A stretch of DNA of 64,000 nt, taken from Streptomyces mashuensis (GTDB taxonomy: Bacteria > Actinomycetota > Actinomycetes > Streptomycetales > Streptomycetaceae). The DNA lies in assembly GCF_014654785.1 (NCBI RefSeq), contig NZ_BNBD01000001.1:868001-932000 (forward strand), given 5' to 3'. Positions 45,185-55,200 of this stretch are shown here, piece by piece (position 1 is the stretch's first letter; every line of letters begins with the position of its first letter). Below the pieces are notes generated by a model. That model was given only the letters and a program-made list of their open reading frames with translations. It did no database searches and was not told the DNA's origin. The translations under genes were made by a program, and so were the position numbers.

Positions 45185-47833
45185 GTGCGCACCGCCGACA
45201 TCCGCAGCCGCTTCCTCGACTTCTTCGCCGCGCGCGGACACCACGTGGTGCCCAGCGCGCCGCTGCCCACGCCCGACCCGACGCTGCTGTTCGTCAACGC
45301 CGGCATGGTGCCGTTCAAGCCGTACCTCACGGGCGAGGCGCCCGCGCCCTGGCCGCGCGCCACCAGCGTGCAGAAGTGCGTGCGCACCCTCGACATCGAG
45401 GAGGTCGGCAGGACCACCCGGCACGGCTCGTTCTTCCAGATGAACGGCAACTTCTCCTTCGGCGACTACTTCAAGGAGGAGGCCGTCGCCTTCGCCTGGG
45501 AGCTCTCCACCGCCCCGCAGGCCGACGGCGGCTACGGCCTCGACCCCGGCCGCATCTGGGTGACGGTCCACCACTCCGACGACGAGGCCGCGGCCATCTG
45601 GCGGCGCGTGGCCGGGCTGCCGGCGGAACGCATCGTCCGCCGCGGCGACGAGGACAACTTCTGGTCCATGGGCGTCCCCGGCCCCTGCGGCCCCTGCTCC
45701 GAGCTGTACTACGACCGCGGCCCGGCGTACGGGCGCGAGGGCGGCCCGGCGGTCGACGAGGACCGCTACATGGAGTTCTGGAACCTCGTCTTCATGCAGT
45801 ACGAGCGCGGCGAGGGCGCAGGGAAGACCGGCTACCCCCTCCTCGGCGAACTGCCGCGCCGCAACATCGACACCGGCATGGGCCTGGAACGCATGGCGAC
45901 GCTGCTCCAGGGCGTCGACAACCTCTACGAAATCGACGAGACCCGCCCGGTCCTGGACCGGGCCGCCGAACTGACCGGTACGCGCTACGGCGCCGACCAC
46001 CGCTCCGACGTCCGGCTGCGCGTCGTCGCCGACCACGTCCGTACGGCCCTGATGCTGCTCGCCGACGGCACCGCACCCGGCAACGAGGGCCGCGGCTACG
46101 TCCTGCGCCGCATCCTGCGGCGCGCCGTGCGCTCGGTACGGCTGCTCGGCTACGAGGACCCGGCCCTGCGCGAGCTGCTGCCGGCGGCGCGCGACTGCAT
46201 GGCGCACAGCTACCCGGAGGTCGCCGAGGACTTCGACCGCATCTCCCAGCAGGCGTACGCCGAGGAGGACGCCTTCCGCAGCACGCTGCGGCAGGGCACC
46301 ACGGTGCTCGACACGGCGGTCGCGGAGGTCAAGGCCGACGGCGGCCGGCTGCTGCCCGGCGCCAAGGCGTTCCTGCTCCACGACACGTACGGCTTCCCCA
46401 TCGACCTGACGCTGGAGATGGCCGAGGAACAGGGCGTCGAGGTCGACCGCGACGGCTTCGCCGCGCTCATGGCCGAGCAGCGCGAACGGGCCCGCGCCGA
46501 CGCCCGCGCCCGCAAGTCCGCGGGCGCCCTCGACACGTCGTTGCTGCGGCCGGTGCTGGACGCGCACGGCCCCACGGACTGGCGCGCGTACGACACGCTG
46601 CTGACCGAGTCGAGGGTGCTGGCGCTGCTGGGGCCGGGCGGCGGGCCGGTGCGCGCGGTCCGCAGCGGGGAGATCGCGACGGTGGTGCTGGACCGCACGC
46701 CGTTCTACGCCGAGTCGGGTGGCCAGGACAGCGACGCGGGCCGGCTGACGGGGGCCTCGGTGGAGGCCGAGGTGCTCGACGTCCAGCGGCCACTGCCGGG
46801 GCTGGTGGTGCACCAGGTGCGGGTGACCGCGGGTGAGCTGGGAGTGGGGGACACCGTGCAGGCCGCCGTGGACGCCGAATGGCGGCTCGGCGCCCGCCAG
46901 GCCCACTCCGCCACGCACGTCCTGCACGCCGCCCTGCGCCAGGTGCTCGGCCCCGGAGCGCTCCAGTCCGGCTCGTACAACCGGCCCGGTCACCTGCGCC
47001 TGGACTTCCCCTGGCGCGGCCCCCTCGGCCCGATGGCCCGCGCCGAGGTCGAGGAGGCCGCCAACCGGGCGCTCCGCCGCGACCTGCCGGTCGACGTGCG
47101 CTGGATGCCGCTGGCCGAGGCGAAGGCGCTGGGCGCGCTCGCCCTGTTCGGCGAGACGTACGGCGAGCGGGTACGGGTCGTCGAGATCGGCGGGGCGTGG
47201 TCCCGCGAACTGTGCGGCGGCACGCACGTCGACCACGCGTCCCAGGTCGGCGTGGTGGCGCTGACCGCCGAGTCGTCGGTGGGCGCCGGCATGCGGCGGC
47301 TGGAGGCGGCCGTCGGCTTCGAGGGCTTCGGCTACCTGGCGCGCGAACGCGACCTGGTCGCCCGCCTGGCCGAGCAGCTCCAGGCGCCGCGCGACCGCCT
47401 GCCCGAGCGCGTCTCGGCCCTCCTGGACCGCCTCAAGACCGCCGACCAGCAGGCCGCTGACCTCCGCCGCCGCACGGCACAGGCCCACGCCGCCGAACTC
47501 GCCGCGTCAGCGGCCGACGTGCACGGCACGCTGCTGGTCACCACAGTGACGGACGACGACGCCCGCGCCCTGGCCCTGGCCGTCCGCGACCGCCTCCCGG
47601 CGGACCGCCCGGGCGTCGCGGCCATCGCCACCACGACATCCGGCCGCGCCACCCTGACGATCGCCCTCAACCCCCGCGCCACGACGGCGGGCCTGTCGGC
47701 CGCGACCCTGGTGAAGTCCGCTCTCTCGGGCCGCGGCGGCGGCACGGCGGAAGTGGCCCAGGGCGGCGGCATCCCGGCGGAGGAGCTGGGGGCGGCGCTG
47801 AATGGGCTGAAGGGCCTGCTGGCACGGGAGTGA
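45185..47833 (+). CDS. alaS: Alanyl-tRNA synthetase, divergent and probably a second copy
   Basis: 882 residues, full length. The class II catalytic core (VNAGMVPFKPYLTGE, SVQKCVRTLDIEEVG, FFQMNGNFSFGDYFKEEAV, PCGPCSELYYDRGP, MGLERMATLLQGVDN) is followed by tRNA recognition helices. The editing domain comes next, with its zinc site HSATHVLH and CGGTHV, and a C-Ala domain ends with VAQGGGIPAEELGAALNGLK. All catalytic and editing motifs are intact. Compared with the housekeeping Streptomyces enzyme as I recall it (PAGMVPFKPYFLGE, FFQMCGNFSF), this one differs throughout. The usual ruvX/mltG/aroE neighbours are absent. GGAGGACACC precedes GTG 45185. A self-resistance or stress-specific role is inference. 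Confidence 0.94.
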   Translation: MRTADIRSRFLDFFAARGHHVVPSAPLPTPDPTLLFVNAGMVPFKPYLTGEAPAPWPRATSVQKCVRTLDIEEVGRTTRHGSFFQMNGNFSFGDYFKEEAVAFAWELSTAPQADGGYGLDPGRIWVTVHHSDDEAAAIWRRVAGLPAERIVRRGDEDNFWSMGVPGPCGPCSELYYDRGPAYGREGGPAVDEDRYMEFWNLVFMQYERGEGAGKTGYPLLGELPRRNIDTGMGLERMATLLQGVDNLYEIDETRPVLDRAAELTGTRYGADHRSDVRLRVVADHVRTALMLLADGTAPGNEGRGYVLRRILRRAVRSVRLLGYEDPALRELLPAARDCMAHSYPEVAEDFDRISQQAYAEEDAFRSTLRQGTTVLDTAVAEVKADGGRLLPGAKAFLLHDTYGFPIDLTLEMAEEQGVEVDRDGFAALMAEQRERARADARARKSAGALDTSLLRPVLDAHGPTDWRAYDTLLTESRVLALLGPGGGPVRAVRSGEIATVVLDRTPFYAESGGQDSDAGRLTGASVEAEVLDVQRPLPGLVVHQVRVTAGELGVGDTVQAAVDAEWRLGARQAHSATHVLHAALRQVLGPGALQSGSYNRPGHLRLDFPWRGPLGPMARAEVEEAANRALRRDLPVDVRWMPLAEAKALGALALFGETYGERVRVVEIGGAWSRELCGGTHVDHASQVGVVALTAESSVGAGMRRLEAAVGFEGFGYLARERDLVARLAEQLQAPRDRLPERVSALLDRLKTADQQAADLRRRTAQAHAAELAASAADVHGTLLVTTVTDDDARALALAVRDRLPADRPGVAAIATTTSGRATLTIALNPRATTAGLSAATLVKSALSGRGGGTAEVAQGGGIPAEELGAALNGLKGLLARE

Positions 47834-47875
47834 GGGCGGTACGGTGCGGAGAGCGACGGAAGAACGGAGACCCAC

Positions 47876-48235
47876 GTGACCGCACAGCACGCCGAGGAAC
47901 CGGGCGAACTCGTGCCCCGGCCCGAAATGACCTTCCCCGCTCTCCGCGCCGCGCTGGCGCGAGTCGCCTCCTCCCGGCTCGCGGAGTTCCAGGCGGACCG
48001 TGACTCGGCGTTCACGGCAGCCACGCAGCACGCTTCGTTCCGGCCGATCAGGGCCTTCCAGCTCAAGTGGGCGACCGAGATCGAGATCGAACGCCGGCCC
48101 GCGCTGGCGGCCCGCTACCGCGCCGCACTGGACGCCGCCAACACACTCGACCGTGCCGACCCACGATGGCGGACGGCCATGGACGAGTGCATGGCCGTCC
48201 GCGAGGAGGCCAGGGCGGCGGTGACCGATGACTGA
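47876..48235 (+). CDS. DUF6247-type protein, putative antitoxin
   Basis: 119 residues, all helical. MTFPALRAALARVASSRLAE, FRPIRAFQLKWATEIEIERR and TLDRADPRWRTAMDECMAVR match the DUF6247 pattern as I recall it. These proteins usually sit just before a RelE-like small protein and are thought to act as antitoxins. GGAG precedes GTG 47876, 42 bp after alaS on the same strand, so it may be on the tsaD-alaS transcript. Its stop overlaps the next gene by 8 bp, typical of toxin-antitoxin pairs. Confidence 0.7.
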   Translation: MTAQHAEEPGELVPRPEMTFPALRAALARVASSRLAEFQADRDSAFTAATQHASFRPIRAFQLKWATEIEIERRPALAARYRAALDAANTLDRADPRWRTAMDECMAVREEARAAVTDD

Positions 48236-48497
48236 CGCCTGGGGGTGGGAGTACGACCCCGACCCCGCCTACGTGATCGGCGGCATCGACAACCTCGCGT
48301 TCGTCGCGAAGGTCGAGGAACGGGCGGACGAGCTCGTCCGGGCCGCGGCGGCGCTCTACCTGGACGGGGTGAAGTACACCGGTGCTTCGCCCCGTATGCA
48401 GGAGGAGACCGTCGACGCCTCGGGCATGTTCGTCTACCAGGTCATCCCGCGCCACCAGCGGGTCTACATCCGACAGGTGACCTTGCTCGGTCCCTGA
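48228..48497 (+). CDS. Small protein, putative RelE/ParE-like toxin
   Basis: 89 residues. The MTDAWGWEYDPDPAYVIGGI opening and the C-terminal beta strands (MFVYQVIPRHQRVYIRQVTL) resemble the small partner proteins of DUF6247 genes, some of which are RelE-like. Catalytic residues are not certain. It overlaps the preceding gene by 8 bp and ends 5 bp from the convergent cobIJ stop, leaving no room for a separate terminator. Toxic activity is inference. Confidence 0.6.
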   Translation: MTDAWGWEYDPDPAYVIGGIDNLAFVAKVEERADELVRAAAALYLDGVKYTGASPRMQEETVDASGMFVYQVIPRHQRVYIRQVTLLGP

Positions 48498-48501
48498 GCG
48501 C

Positions 48502-50016
48502 TCACCCCTCCGGGTACCGGCGCGGTGTCCACACCACCGTTTCCGGGGAGCCGTCGGCCGCGCGGCGGGAGACGCGGGTCTGCGTCGATCCCACGATCAG
48601 CAGCGTGCGCATGTCCACCTCCGCCGGGTCCAGCTCCCCGAGCGGCACGATCCGGATCCGCTCCGCCGGGCCGCCCACGTCGCGGGCCAGGACCACCGGT
48701 GTTTCCGGGGATCGGTGCTCCAGCAGCAGGTCGCGGGCCTTGCCCACCTGCCAGACGCGGCTGCGCGAGCCCGGGTTGTACAGGGCCAGGACCAGGTCCG
48801 CCGCGGCCGCCGCGCGCAGGCGTTCCTCGATGACCTCCCACGGCTTGAGGCGGTCGGAGAGGGAGACGACCGCGTAGTCGTGGCCCAGCGGGGCGCCCGC
48901 GCGGGACGCCGCCGCGTGGGCGGCCGTCATGCCCGGGACCACGCGGACCGGGACGTCCCGGTACGGGTCCTCGGACGCGACCTCCAGCACCGCCGTGGCC
49001 ATCGCGAACACGCCCGGGTCGCCCGACGAGACCACCGCCACGCGCCGGCCCTGCCGGGCCAGGTCGAGGGCGAACTCGGCGCGCTCCGACTCGACCTTGT
49101 TGTCCGAGGCGTGCCGCCGCTGTCCCGGGCGGGCCGGGACCCGGTCGACGTACGTGCTGTAGCCGACGACGTCCTGCGCCGCGGCCAGCACGCCCCGCGC
49201 CTCCGGCGTCAGCCACTGCGGGCCGGCCGGGCCCAGCCCGACCACCGCGACCTCACCGCGACCGCCACCCGCCGGCGCGGCGTCGACGCGGCTCGGCAGC
49301 ACCGCCACCGAGAAGTACGGCACCGACGCGGGGTCGACGTCCGCCACGTTCCCGGTGCGCTCCCCGTCCATCGTGGCGCGCTCGACGTAGCGCGCCTCCT
49401 CCAGGCGCCCCGCGCGGTCCAGCGCGCCGCGCACGGTGGGGAAGGTGCGCCCCAGCTTCATCACCACCGCCGAGTCCGTGGCGGCCAGACGGGCGGTCAG
49501 CTCCTCCTCCGGCAGCGTGCCCGGCAGGATCGTCAGCACCTCCTCGCCCTCCACCAGCGGCTCGCCCAGCCGCGCCGCGGCGGCGCTCACCGACGTCACG
49601 CCGGGCACCACCTCGGTCGGGTAGCGGTGCGCCAGACGCTTGTGCATGTGCATGTACGAGCTGTAGAAGAGCGGGTCGCCCTCGGCGAGCACGGCCACGG
49701 TGCGCCCCGCGTCCAGGTGCGCGGCGAGCCGCGCCGCGGCCTCCTCGTAGAACTCCTCCATCGCACCCCGGTAACCACCGGGGTGGTCGGTGGTCTCCGT
49801 GGTGACGGGATAGACCAGCTGCTCCTCGACCTGCTCCGGGCGCAGGTGCGCCGCGACGATCGAGCGGGCGATGCTGCGGCCGTGCCGCGCGCTGTGGTAG
49901 GCCACGACGTCCGCGGCCCGCACGACCTCGACGGCCCGCAGGGTCAGCAGCGACGGGTCGCCGGGGCCGAGCCCCACTCCGTACAGACGGCCGGCCGGCT
50001 GGTGCTGCTCGCTCAC
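48502..50016 (-). CDS. cobIJ: Precorrin-2 C20- / precorrin-3B C17-methyltransferase, CobI-CobJ fusion
   Basis: 504 residues with two tetrapyrrole methylase domains. CobI (about 1-245) shows [40 protein letters not shown] and [20 protein letters not shown]. CobJ (about 260-504) shows [40 protein letters not shown] and [10 protein letters not shown]. The fusion methylates C-20 and then, after CobG acts, C-17 with ring contraction. GTG 50016 overlaps the cobH stop (GTGA). Fused CobIJ is common in actinobacteria. Confidence 0.96.
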   Translation of the reverse strand: MSEQHQPAGRLYGVGLGPGDPSLLTLRAVEVVRAADVVAYHSARHGRSIARSIVAAHLRPEQVEEQLVYPVTTETTDHPGGYRGAMEEFYEEAAARLAAHLDAGRTVAVLAEGDPLFYSSYMHMHKRLAHRYPTEVVPGVTSVSAAAARLGEPLVEGEEVLTILPGTLPEEELTARLAATDSAVVMKLGRTFPTVRGALDRAGRLEEARYVERATMDGERTGNVADVDPASVPYFSVAVLPSRVDAAPAGGGRGEVAVVGLGPAGPQWLTPEARGVLAAAQDVVGYSTYVDRVPARPGQRRHASDNKVESERAEFALDLARQGRRVAVVSSGDPGVFAMATAVLEVASEDPYRDVPVRVVPGMTAAHAAASRAGAPLGHDYAVVSLSDRLKPWEVIEERLRAAAAADLVLALYNPGSRSRVWQVGKARDLLLEHRSPETPVVLARDVGGPAERIRIVPLGELDPAEVDMRTLLIVGSTQTRVSRRAADGSPETVVWTPRRYPEG

Positions 50017-50666
50017 TCTTCCTCGCTCGCTATCGCGTTGATCGCGGCCGCGGCCATCGCGCTGCCGCCGCGCCGGCCCCGCACCACCAGGTACTCCAGC
50101 CCCAGCGCATTGGCCGCCAGGGCGTCCTTCGACTCGGCGGCGCCGATGAAGCCGACGGGGATGCCGAGGACCGCGGCCGGGCGCGGCGCGCCCTCGGCCA
50201 CCATCTCCAGCAGCCGGAACAGCGCCGTCGGCGCGTTGCCGACGGCGACGACCGCGCCGTCGAGCCGGTCCCGCCACAGCTCCAGCGCGGCCGCGCTGCG
50301 CGTGGTGCCCATCCGGCGCGCCAGCTCCGGCACGGCCGGGTCGGTGAGCGTGCACAGCACCTCGTTGCCGGCCGGCAGCCGCTTGCGGGTGACGCCGCTG
50401 GCGACCATGTTGGCGTCGCACAGCACCGGCGCGCCGGCCAGCAGCGCCTCGCGGGCGCGCGCGACGACGGCCGGCGAGTACGCCAGGTCGCGGACGAGGT
50501 CGGTCATCCCGCAGGCGTGGATCATGCGGACCGCGACCCGGGAGACGTCCGGCGGCAGCCCGTCGAGACCGGCCTCGGCGCGGATGGTGGCGAAGGACTG
50601 GCGGTAGATCTCCGCGCCGTCCTTTTCGTAGTCGAACACTGTGCCCTCGGTGCCCTCGTCGTTCAT
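50013..50666 (-). CDS. cobH: Precorrin-8X methylmutase
   Basis: 217 residues. [31 protein letters not shown] (with the catalytic His), [20 protein letters not shown] and [12 protein letters not shown] are CobH/CbiC signatures. It moves the C-11 methyl to C-12 to make hydrogenobyrinate. ATG 50666 overlaps the cobG stop (ATGA). There is no Shine-Dalgarno upstream; the cobG 3' end is an ACACGC-type repeat there, so translation probably depends on coupling to cobG. Confidence 0.96.
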   Translation of the reverse strand: MNDEGTEGTVFDYEKDGAEIYRQSFATIRAEAGLDGLPPDVSRVAVRMIHACGMTDLVRDLAYSPAVVARAREALLAGAPVLCDANMVASGVTRKRLPAGNEVLCTLTDPAVPELARRMGTTRSAAALELWRDRLDGAVVAVGNAPTALFRLLEMVAEGAPRPAAVLGIPVGFIGAAESKDALAANALGLEYLVVRGRRGGSAMAAAAINAIASEEE

Positions 50667-51976
50667 GCCGTGCGTGTGCGTGTGCGTTGGTGTGTACGTG
50701 TCGTGGTGCGTGCCCGCGCCACCGCCGTGGCCAGGTCCGCCGCCGGTGCCGCCGCCGGTACCGTCCGGCCGCCGTCCGGTGACGTGACGCGGTAGCCCGC
50801 GTCGGTCGCCAGCACGTCGACCCACCGGCCACCGGGGTGGCCGCACCGCCGCTCGCACCCGGACCAGTACACCGGCAGCGCGCCCGGCCCACCAGGGGGC
50901 GAGGCCGTCAGGCACGCGGCCGCGTCGGCCCGTACGTCCGCCAGGGACTTGGCGCAGCCCGGGCGGCCGGCGCAGGCGCCCGCGCCGTACCAGGGCGAGG
51001 CGGTGGAGGTGACCAGTCCGGCGGCGCCGAGCTCCGTGAGCCGCGCCGGGGCGGTGGCGGCCGGCAGGCCGGGGAGGACGACGCCGCGCCAGGGTGTCAC
51101 ACGCAGTTCGCCGTCGCCATCGCGCCCGGCGGTACGGGCCAGCAGCCGCCACTGCGCGCTGGTCAGCCGGCCGAGGGGCGCGTGCACGGACAGCGCGCAC
51201 CGCCCGCCGGGCGCGGGCAGCACACCGGGGGCGGGCGGTGGGCCGGCAGTGGCGCCGGCGTGGGGGAGGGGCGTGGAGGTGATGCCGGCGGCGCTCAGGC
51301 GCCGCGCCAAGGCGTCGATGCCGGGGCGGTGTTCGGGCGGCAGCTCCCGTACGCGCCAGGCCCGGCGGCCGGTGTCCCGCAGCACGTCCAGGAAGACGGC
51401 GGCGGCGAGCACGGCGGCCCGCGGGGCGGCGGGGCCGGGGACGCGCAGCGCGGGGCCGTCGGTGCCGAAGCCGAGGCGGGCGTGGTGGCCGCCGGGCTCT
51501 GCGATCAATGTCACATCGGGGGCGAGGGCGACGATGTCGCCGCAGCCGTCGTCGAGGCCGAAGAGGAACCGGCCGGAGAGGGCGGAAAGGTCCGGTTCGC
51601 CCGAGCACAACAGGCGGTCCAGCTCCCGCACCCAGGGATGGACGAGGCCCGGGACGGGCGAAGCCACCACATTGCGGACGCGGTCGTGGCGGTCGGACGG
51701 CAGCAGCCCGGCGGCGCGCAGGCGTTCGCCGAGCCCGGCGCCGCAGTCGTCCGGCAGGCCGCGGAGCTGCACGTTGCCGCGGGAGGTGAGGTCGAGGTGC
51801 CCGTCGCCGAGGGTGTCGGCGAGGCCGGCCAGCGCCTCTGCCTGACGGGCCGTCAGCAGTCCGCCGGGCAGGCGGACGCGGGCCAGCGCGCCGTCGTCGG
51901 CGGCGTGCAGCCGCAGGGCGCCCGGGCAGGCGTCGCCGCGCGGGCGGTCGGGCGGGACGTCGGGAGTGCCGGGCAT
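50663..51976 (-). CDS. cobG: Precorrin-3B synthase (oxygen-dependent)
   Basis: 437 residues with the nitrite/sulfite reductase-like fold. [17 protein letters not shown] in the first ferredoxin-like half, [15 protein letters not shown] in the cluster-binding region, then [10 protein letters not shown] and [14 protein letters not shown] supply 4Fe-4S cysteines. CobG uses O2 to form precorrin-3B. The C-terminal tail is an Arg-Thr repeat ([14 protein letters not shown]) encoded by repetitive DNA. ATG 51976 has a poor Shine-Dalgarno. It is divergent from cobN, and the riboswitch lies on the cobN side. Confidence 0.92.
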   Translation of the reverse strand: MPGTPDVPPDRPRGDACPGALRLHAADDGALARVRLPGGLLTARQAEALAGLADTLGDGHLDLTSRGNVQLRGLPDDCGAGLGERLRAAGLLPSDRHDRVRNVVASPVPGLVHPWVRELDRLLCSGEPDLSALSGRFLFGLDDGCGDIVALAPDVTLIAEPGGHHARLGFGTDGPALRVPGPAAPRAAVLAAAVFLDVLRDTGRRAWRVRELPPEHRPGIDALARRLSAAGITSTPLPHAGATAGPPPAPGVLPAPGGRCALSVHAPLGRLTSAQWRLLARTAGRDGDGELRVTPWRGVVLPGLPAATAPARLTELGAAGLVTSTASPWYGAGACAGRPGCAKSLADVRADAAACLTASPPGGPGALPVYWSGCERRCGHPGGRWVDVLATDAGYRVTSPDGGRTVPAAAPAADLATAVARARTTTRTHQRTRTRTA

Positions 51977-52099
51977 GCGGGGAGCATACCCAGGGGCGCC
52001 GGGCCCGCCGGCGGGCGAGGCGCGGAGAGGACGGGCAGAAGACGCGGAGAAAGTGCGGGTCAGGGGCCCGGCCCCGGCGCCGGTGCGACACGCATCGCT

Positions 52100-52235
52100 A
52101 CTATGACTCCGCCAGCGACGGCGCCAGGGGAGGAAGCCGGTGGAACTCCGGCACGGTCCCGCCACTGTGAGCCCGGCAGCGCCGCACCGCGCCGCCGTGC
52201 GAGTCAGGAACTCCCGCCGTCCTCCCACCGCCCGG
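52100..52235 (+). ncRNA. Cobalamin riboswitch upstream of cobN
   Basis: Conserved elements are visible on the plus strand. GGAAGCCGGTGGAACTCCGG and CACGGTCCCGCCACTGTGA lie near 52132-52172, and the B12 box AGTCAGGAACTCCCGCC is at 52202-52218, with a variable GC-rich arm between them. The cobN ribosome-binding site (GAGGAAGG) lies 30 bp beyond, so control is probably at translation initiation: adenosylcobalamin would mask it. Boundaries are approximate. Confidence 0.92.
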
Positions 52236-52261
52236 GGCGCGGACCCCGAGGAAGGCATGCC

Positions 52262-55200
52262 GTGATCCTTCTCCTGTCGACGTCCGACACCGACCTGCTC
52301 AGTGCCCGTGCGGCCGGCGGCCCCGTGCCCTACCGGCTTGCCAACCCCGCCCGGCTGCCGCTCGAGGACCTCCCGGCGCTGCTGGAGGGCACCGACCTCG
52401 TCGTCGTCCGCCTCCTCGGTGGCGTCCGCGCCTGGCAGGAGGGGCTCGACCAGCTGCTCGCCGGCCCCCGGCCCGTCGTCGTCCTCACCGGCGAACAGGC
52501 CCCCGACGCCCAGCTGATGGAACACTCCACCGTGCCCATCGGCATCGCCGCCGAGGCGCACGCCTACCTCGCCCACGGCGGCCCCGCCAACCTCGAACAG
52601 CTCGCGCGTTTCCTCTCCGACACCGTGCTGCTCACCGGCCACGGCTTCGAGCCGCCCGCCGCCGCCCCCACCTGGGGCGAGCTGGAGCGCGCGGCCAAGC
52701 GCTCCGGGGACGGCCCCCTCGTCGCCGTGCTCTACTACCGCGCCCACCACATGAGCGGCAACACCGCCTTCGTCGACGCCCTGTGCGGCGCGATCGAGGA
52801 CGCCGGCGGCCGTGCCAAGCCGCTGTACGTCGCCTCCCTGCGCGCCCCCGAGCCCGAGCTCGTCGACGCGCTGCGCGACGCCGACGCCATCGTCACCACC
52901 GTGCTCGCCGCGGGCGGCACCCGCCCCGCCGACGCCTCCGCCGGCGGCGACGACGAGTCCTGGGACGCCGGCGCCCTCGCCGCCCTCGACGTGCCCGTCC
53001 TCCAGGCCCTGTGCCTGACCGGGCCGCGCAGCGCCTGGGAGGAGAACGACGAGGGCCTCTCCCCGCTGGACGCCGCCACGCAGGTGGCCGTGCCCGAGTT
53101 CGACGGGCGCATCATCACCGTCCCCTTCTCCTTCAAGGAGACCGACGAGGACGGCCTGCCCGCCTACGTCGCCGACCCCGAGCGGGCCGCCCGCGTCGCC
53201 GGCATCGCCGTGCGCCACGCGCTGCTGCGCCACGTACCGCCCGCGGAGAAGCGCCTCGCGCTCGTCCTCTCCGCCTACCCCACCAAGCACTCCCGCATCG
53301 GCAACGCCGTCGGCCTCGACACCCCCGCCAGCGCCGTCGCCCTGCTGCGCCGGCTGCGCGCCGAGGGCTACGACTTCGGCGACGAGGCCACCGAACCCGT
53401 GCCCGGGCTGGCCTCCGGCGACGGCGACGAACTCATCTACGCCCTCATCGAGGCCGGCGGCCACGACCAGGAGTGGCTGACCGAGGAGCAGCTCGCCCGC
53501 AACCCCGTCCGCATCCCCGCCGCCGACTACAAGCGCTGGTACGCCACGCTGCCGCAGGAGCTGCGCGACGCCGTCGAGGAGCACTGGGGCCCGCCGCCGG
53601 GCGAGATGTTCGTCGACCGCAGCCGCAACCCCGAGGGCGACATCGTGCTGGCGGCCCTGCGCCGCGGCAACCTGCTGATCCTCATCCAGCCGCCGCGCGG
53701 CTTCGGCGAGAACCCCATCGCCATCTACCACGACCCGGACCTACCGCCCTCCCACCACTACCTCGCCGCCTACCGGTGGATCGCCGCCCCGCAGGAGGAC
53801 GGCGGCTTCGGCGCCCACGCCATGGTCCACCTCGGCAAGCACGGCAACCTGGAGTGGCTGCCCGGCAAGAACGCCGGCTTGTCCGCCGCCTGCGGCCCCG
53901 ACGCCGCCCTCGGCGACCTGCCGCTGGTCTACCCCTTCCTCGTCAACGACCCGGGCGAGGGCACCCAGGCCAAGCGGCGCGCCCACGCCACGCTCGTCGA
54001 CCACCTCGTCCCGCCCATGGCCCGCGCCGACTCGTACGGCGACATCGCGCGCCTGGAGCAGCATCTCGACGAGTACGCGCAGATCTCCGCGATGGACCCG
54101 GCCAAGCTGCCCGCCATCCGCGCCCAGATCTGGACGCTCATCCAGGCCGCCCGGCTCGACCACGACCTGGGCCTGGCGGACCGCCCCGACGACGACGGCT
54201 TCGACGATTTCCTCCTGCACGTCGACGGCTGGCTGTGCGAGGTGAAGGACGCCCAGATCCGCGACGGTCTGCACGTCCTGGGCACCGCCCCGGCCGGCCC
54301 CGAGCGCGTCAACCTCGTCCTGTCCATCCTCCGCGCCCGGCAGATCTGGGGCGGCACGACCGCCCTGCCCGGCCTGCGCGAGGCGCTCGGCCTGGACGAG
54401 TCCGCCGCGACGCGCACGACGGCCGACGAGGCCGAGGCGCGCGCCCGCGCGCTGGTCGAGGCCATGGAGGAGGCCGGCTGGGACCCGGCGGCGGTCGACC
54501 GCGTCGCGGCGGGCCACCCCGAACAGGTCGCGGCCGTCCTCGCCTTCGCCGCCCGCGAGGTCGTCCCCCGCCTGTCCGCCACGACCGACGAGCTCGACCA
54601 CGCCGTGCACGCCCTGGCCGGCGGCTTCGTCCCGGCCGGCCCCTCCGGCTCGCCGCTGCGCGGCCTCGTCAACGTCCTGCCGACGGGCCGCAACTTCTAC
54701 TCCGTCGACCCCAAGGCCGTCCCCAGCCGCCTCGCCTGGGAGACCGGCCAGGCCCTGGCCGACTCCCTGCTGGACCGCTACCGCACGGACAACGGCCGCT
54801 GGCCCGAGTCGGTGGGCCTGTCCCTGTGGGGCACGAGCGCGATGCGCACGGCGGGCGACGACGTGGCGGAGGCGCTGGCGCTGCTGGGCGTCCGCCCGGT
54901 GTGGGACGAGGCGTCGCGCCGGGTGACGGGCCTGGAGCCCGTCCCGCTCGCGGAACTGGGCCGCCCCCGCATCGACGTCACCCTCCGCATCAGCGGCTTC
55001 TTCCGCGACGCGTTCCCGCACGTCATCGGCCTGCTCGACGACGCGGTACGGCTCGTGGCAGCGCTCGACGAGGCGCCGGAGGACAACCACGTCCGCGCCC
55101 ACGCCCAGGCCGACCTGCGGGAACACGGCGACGAACGCCGCGCCACCACCCGTATCTTCGGCTCCCGCCCCGGCACGTACGGCGCCGGCCTGCTCCAGCT

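Noticed and set aside
43925..48501. The tsaD-alaS block viewed as a prophage or integrative element.
   Set aside because: No integrase, recombinase, tRNA gene or flanking direct repeats are visible at its edges.
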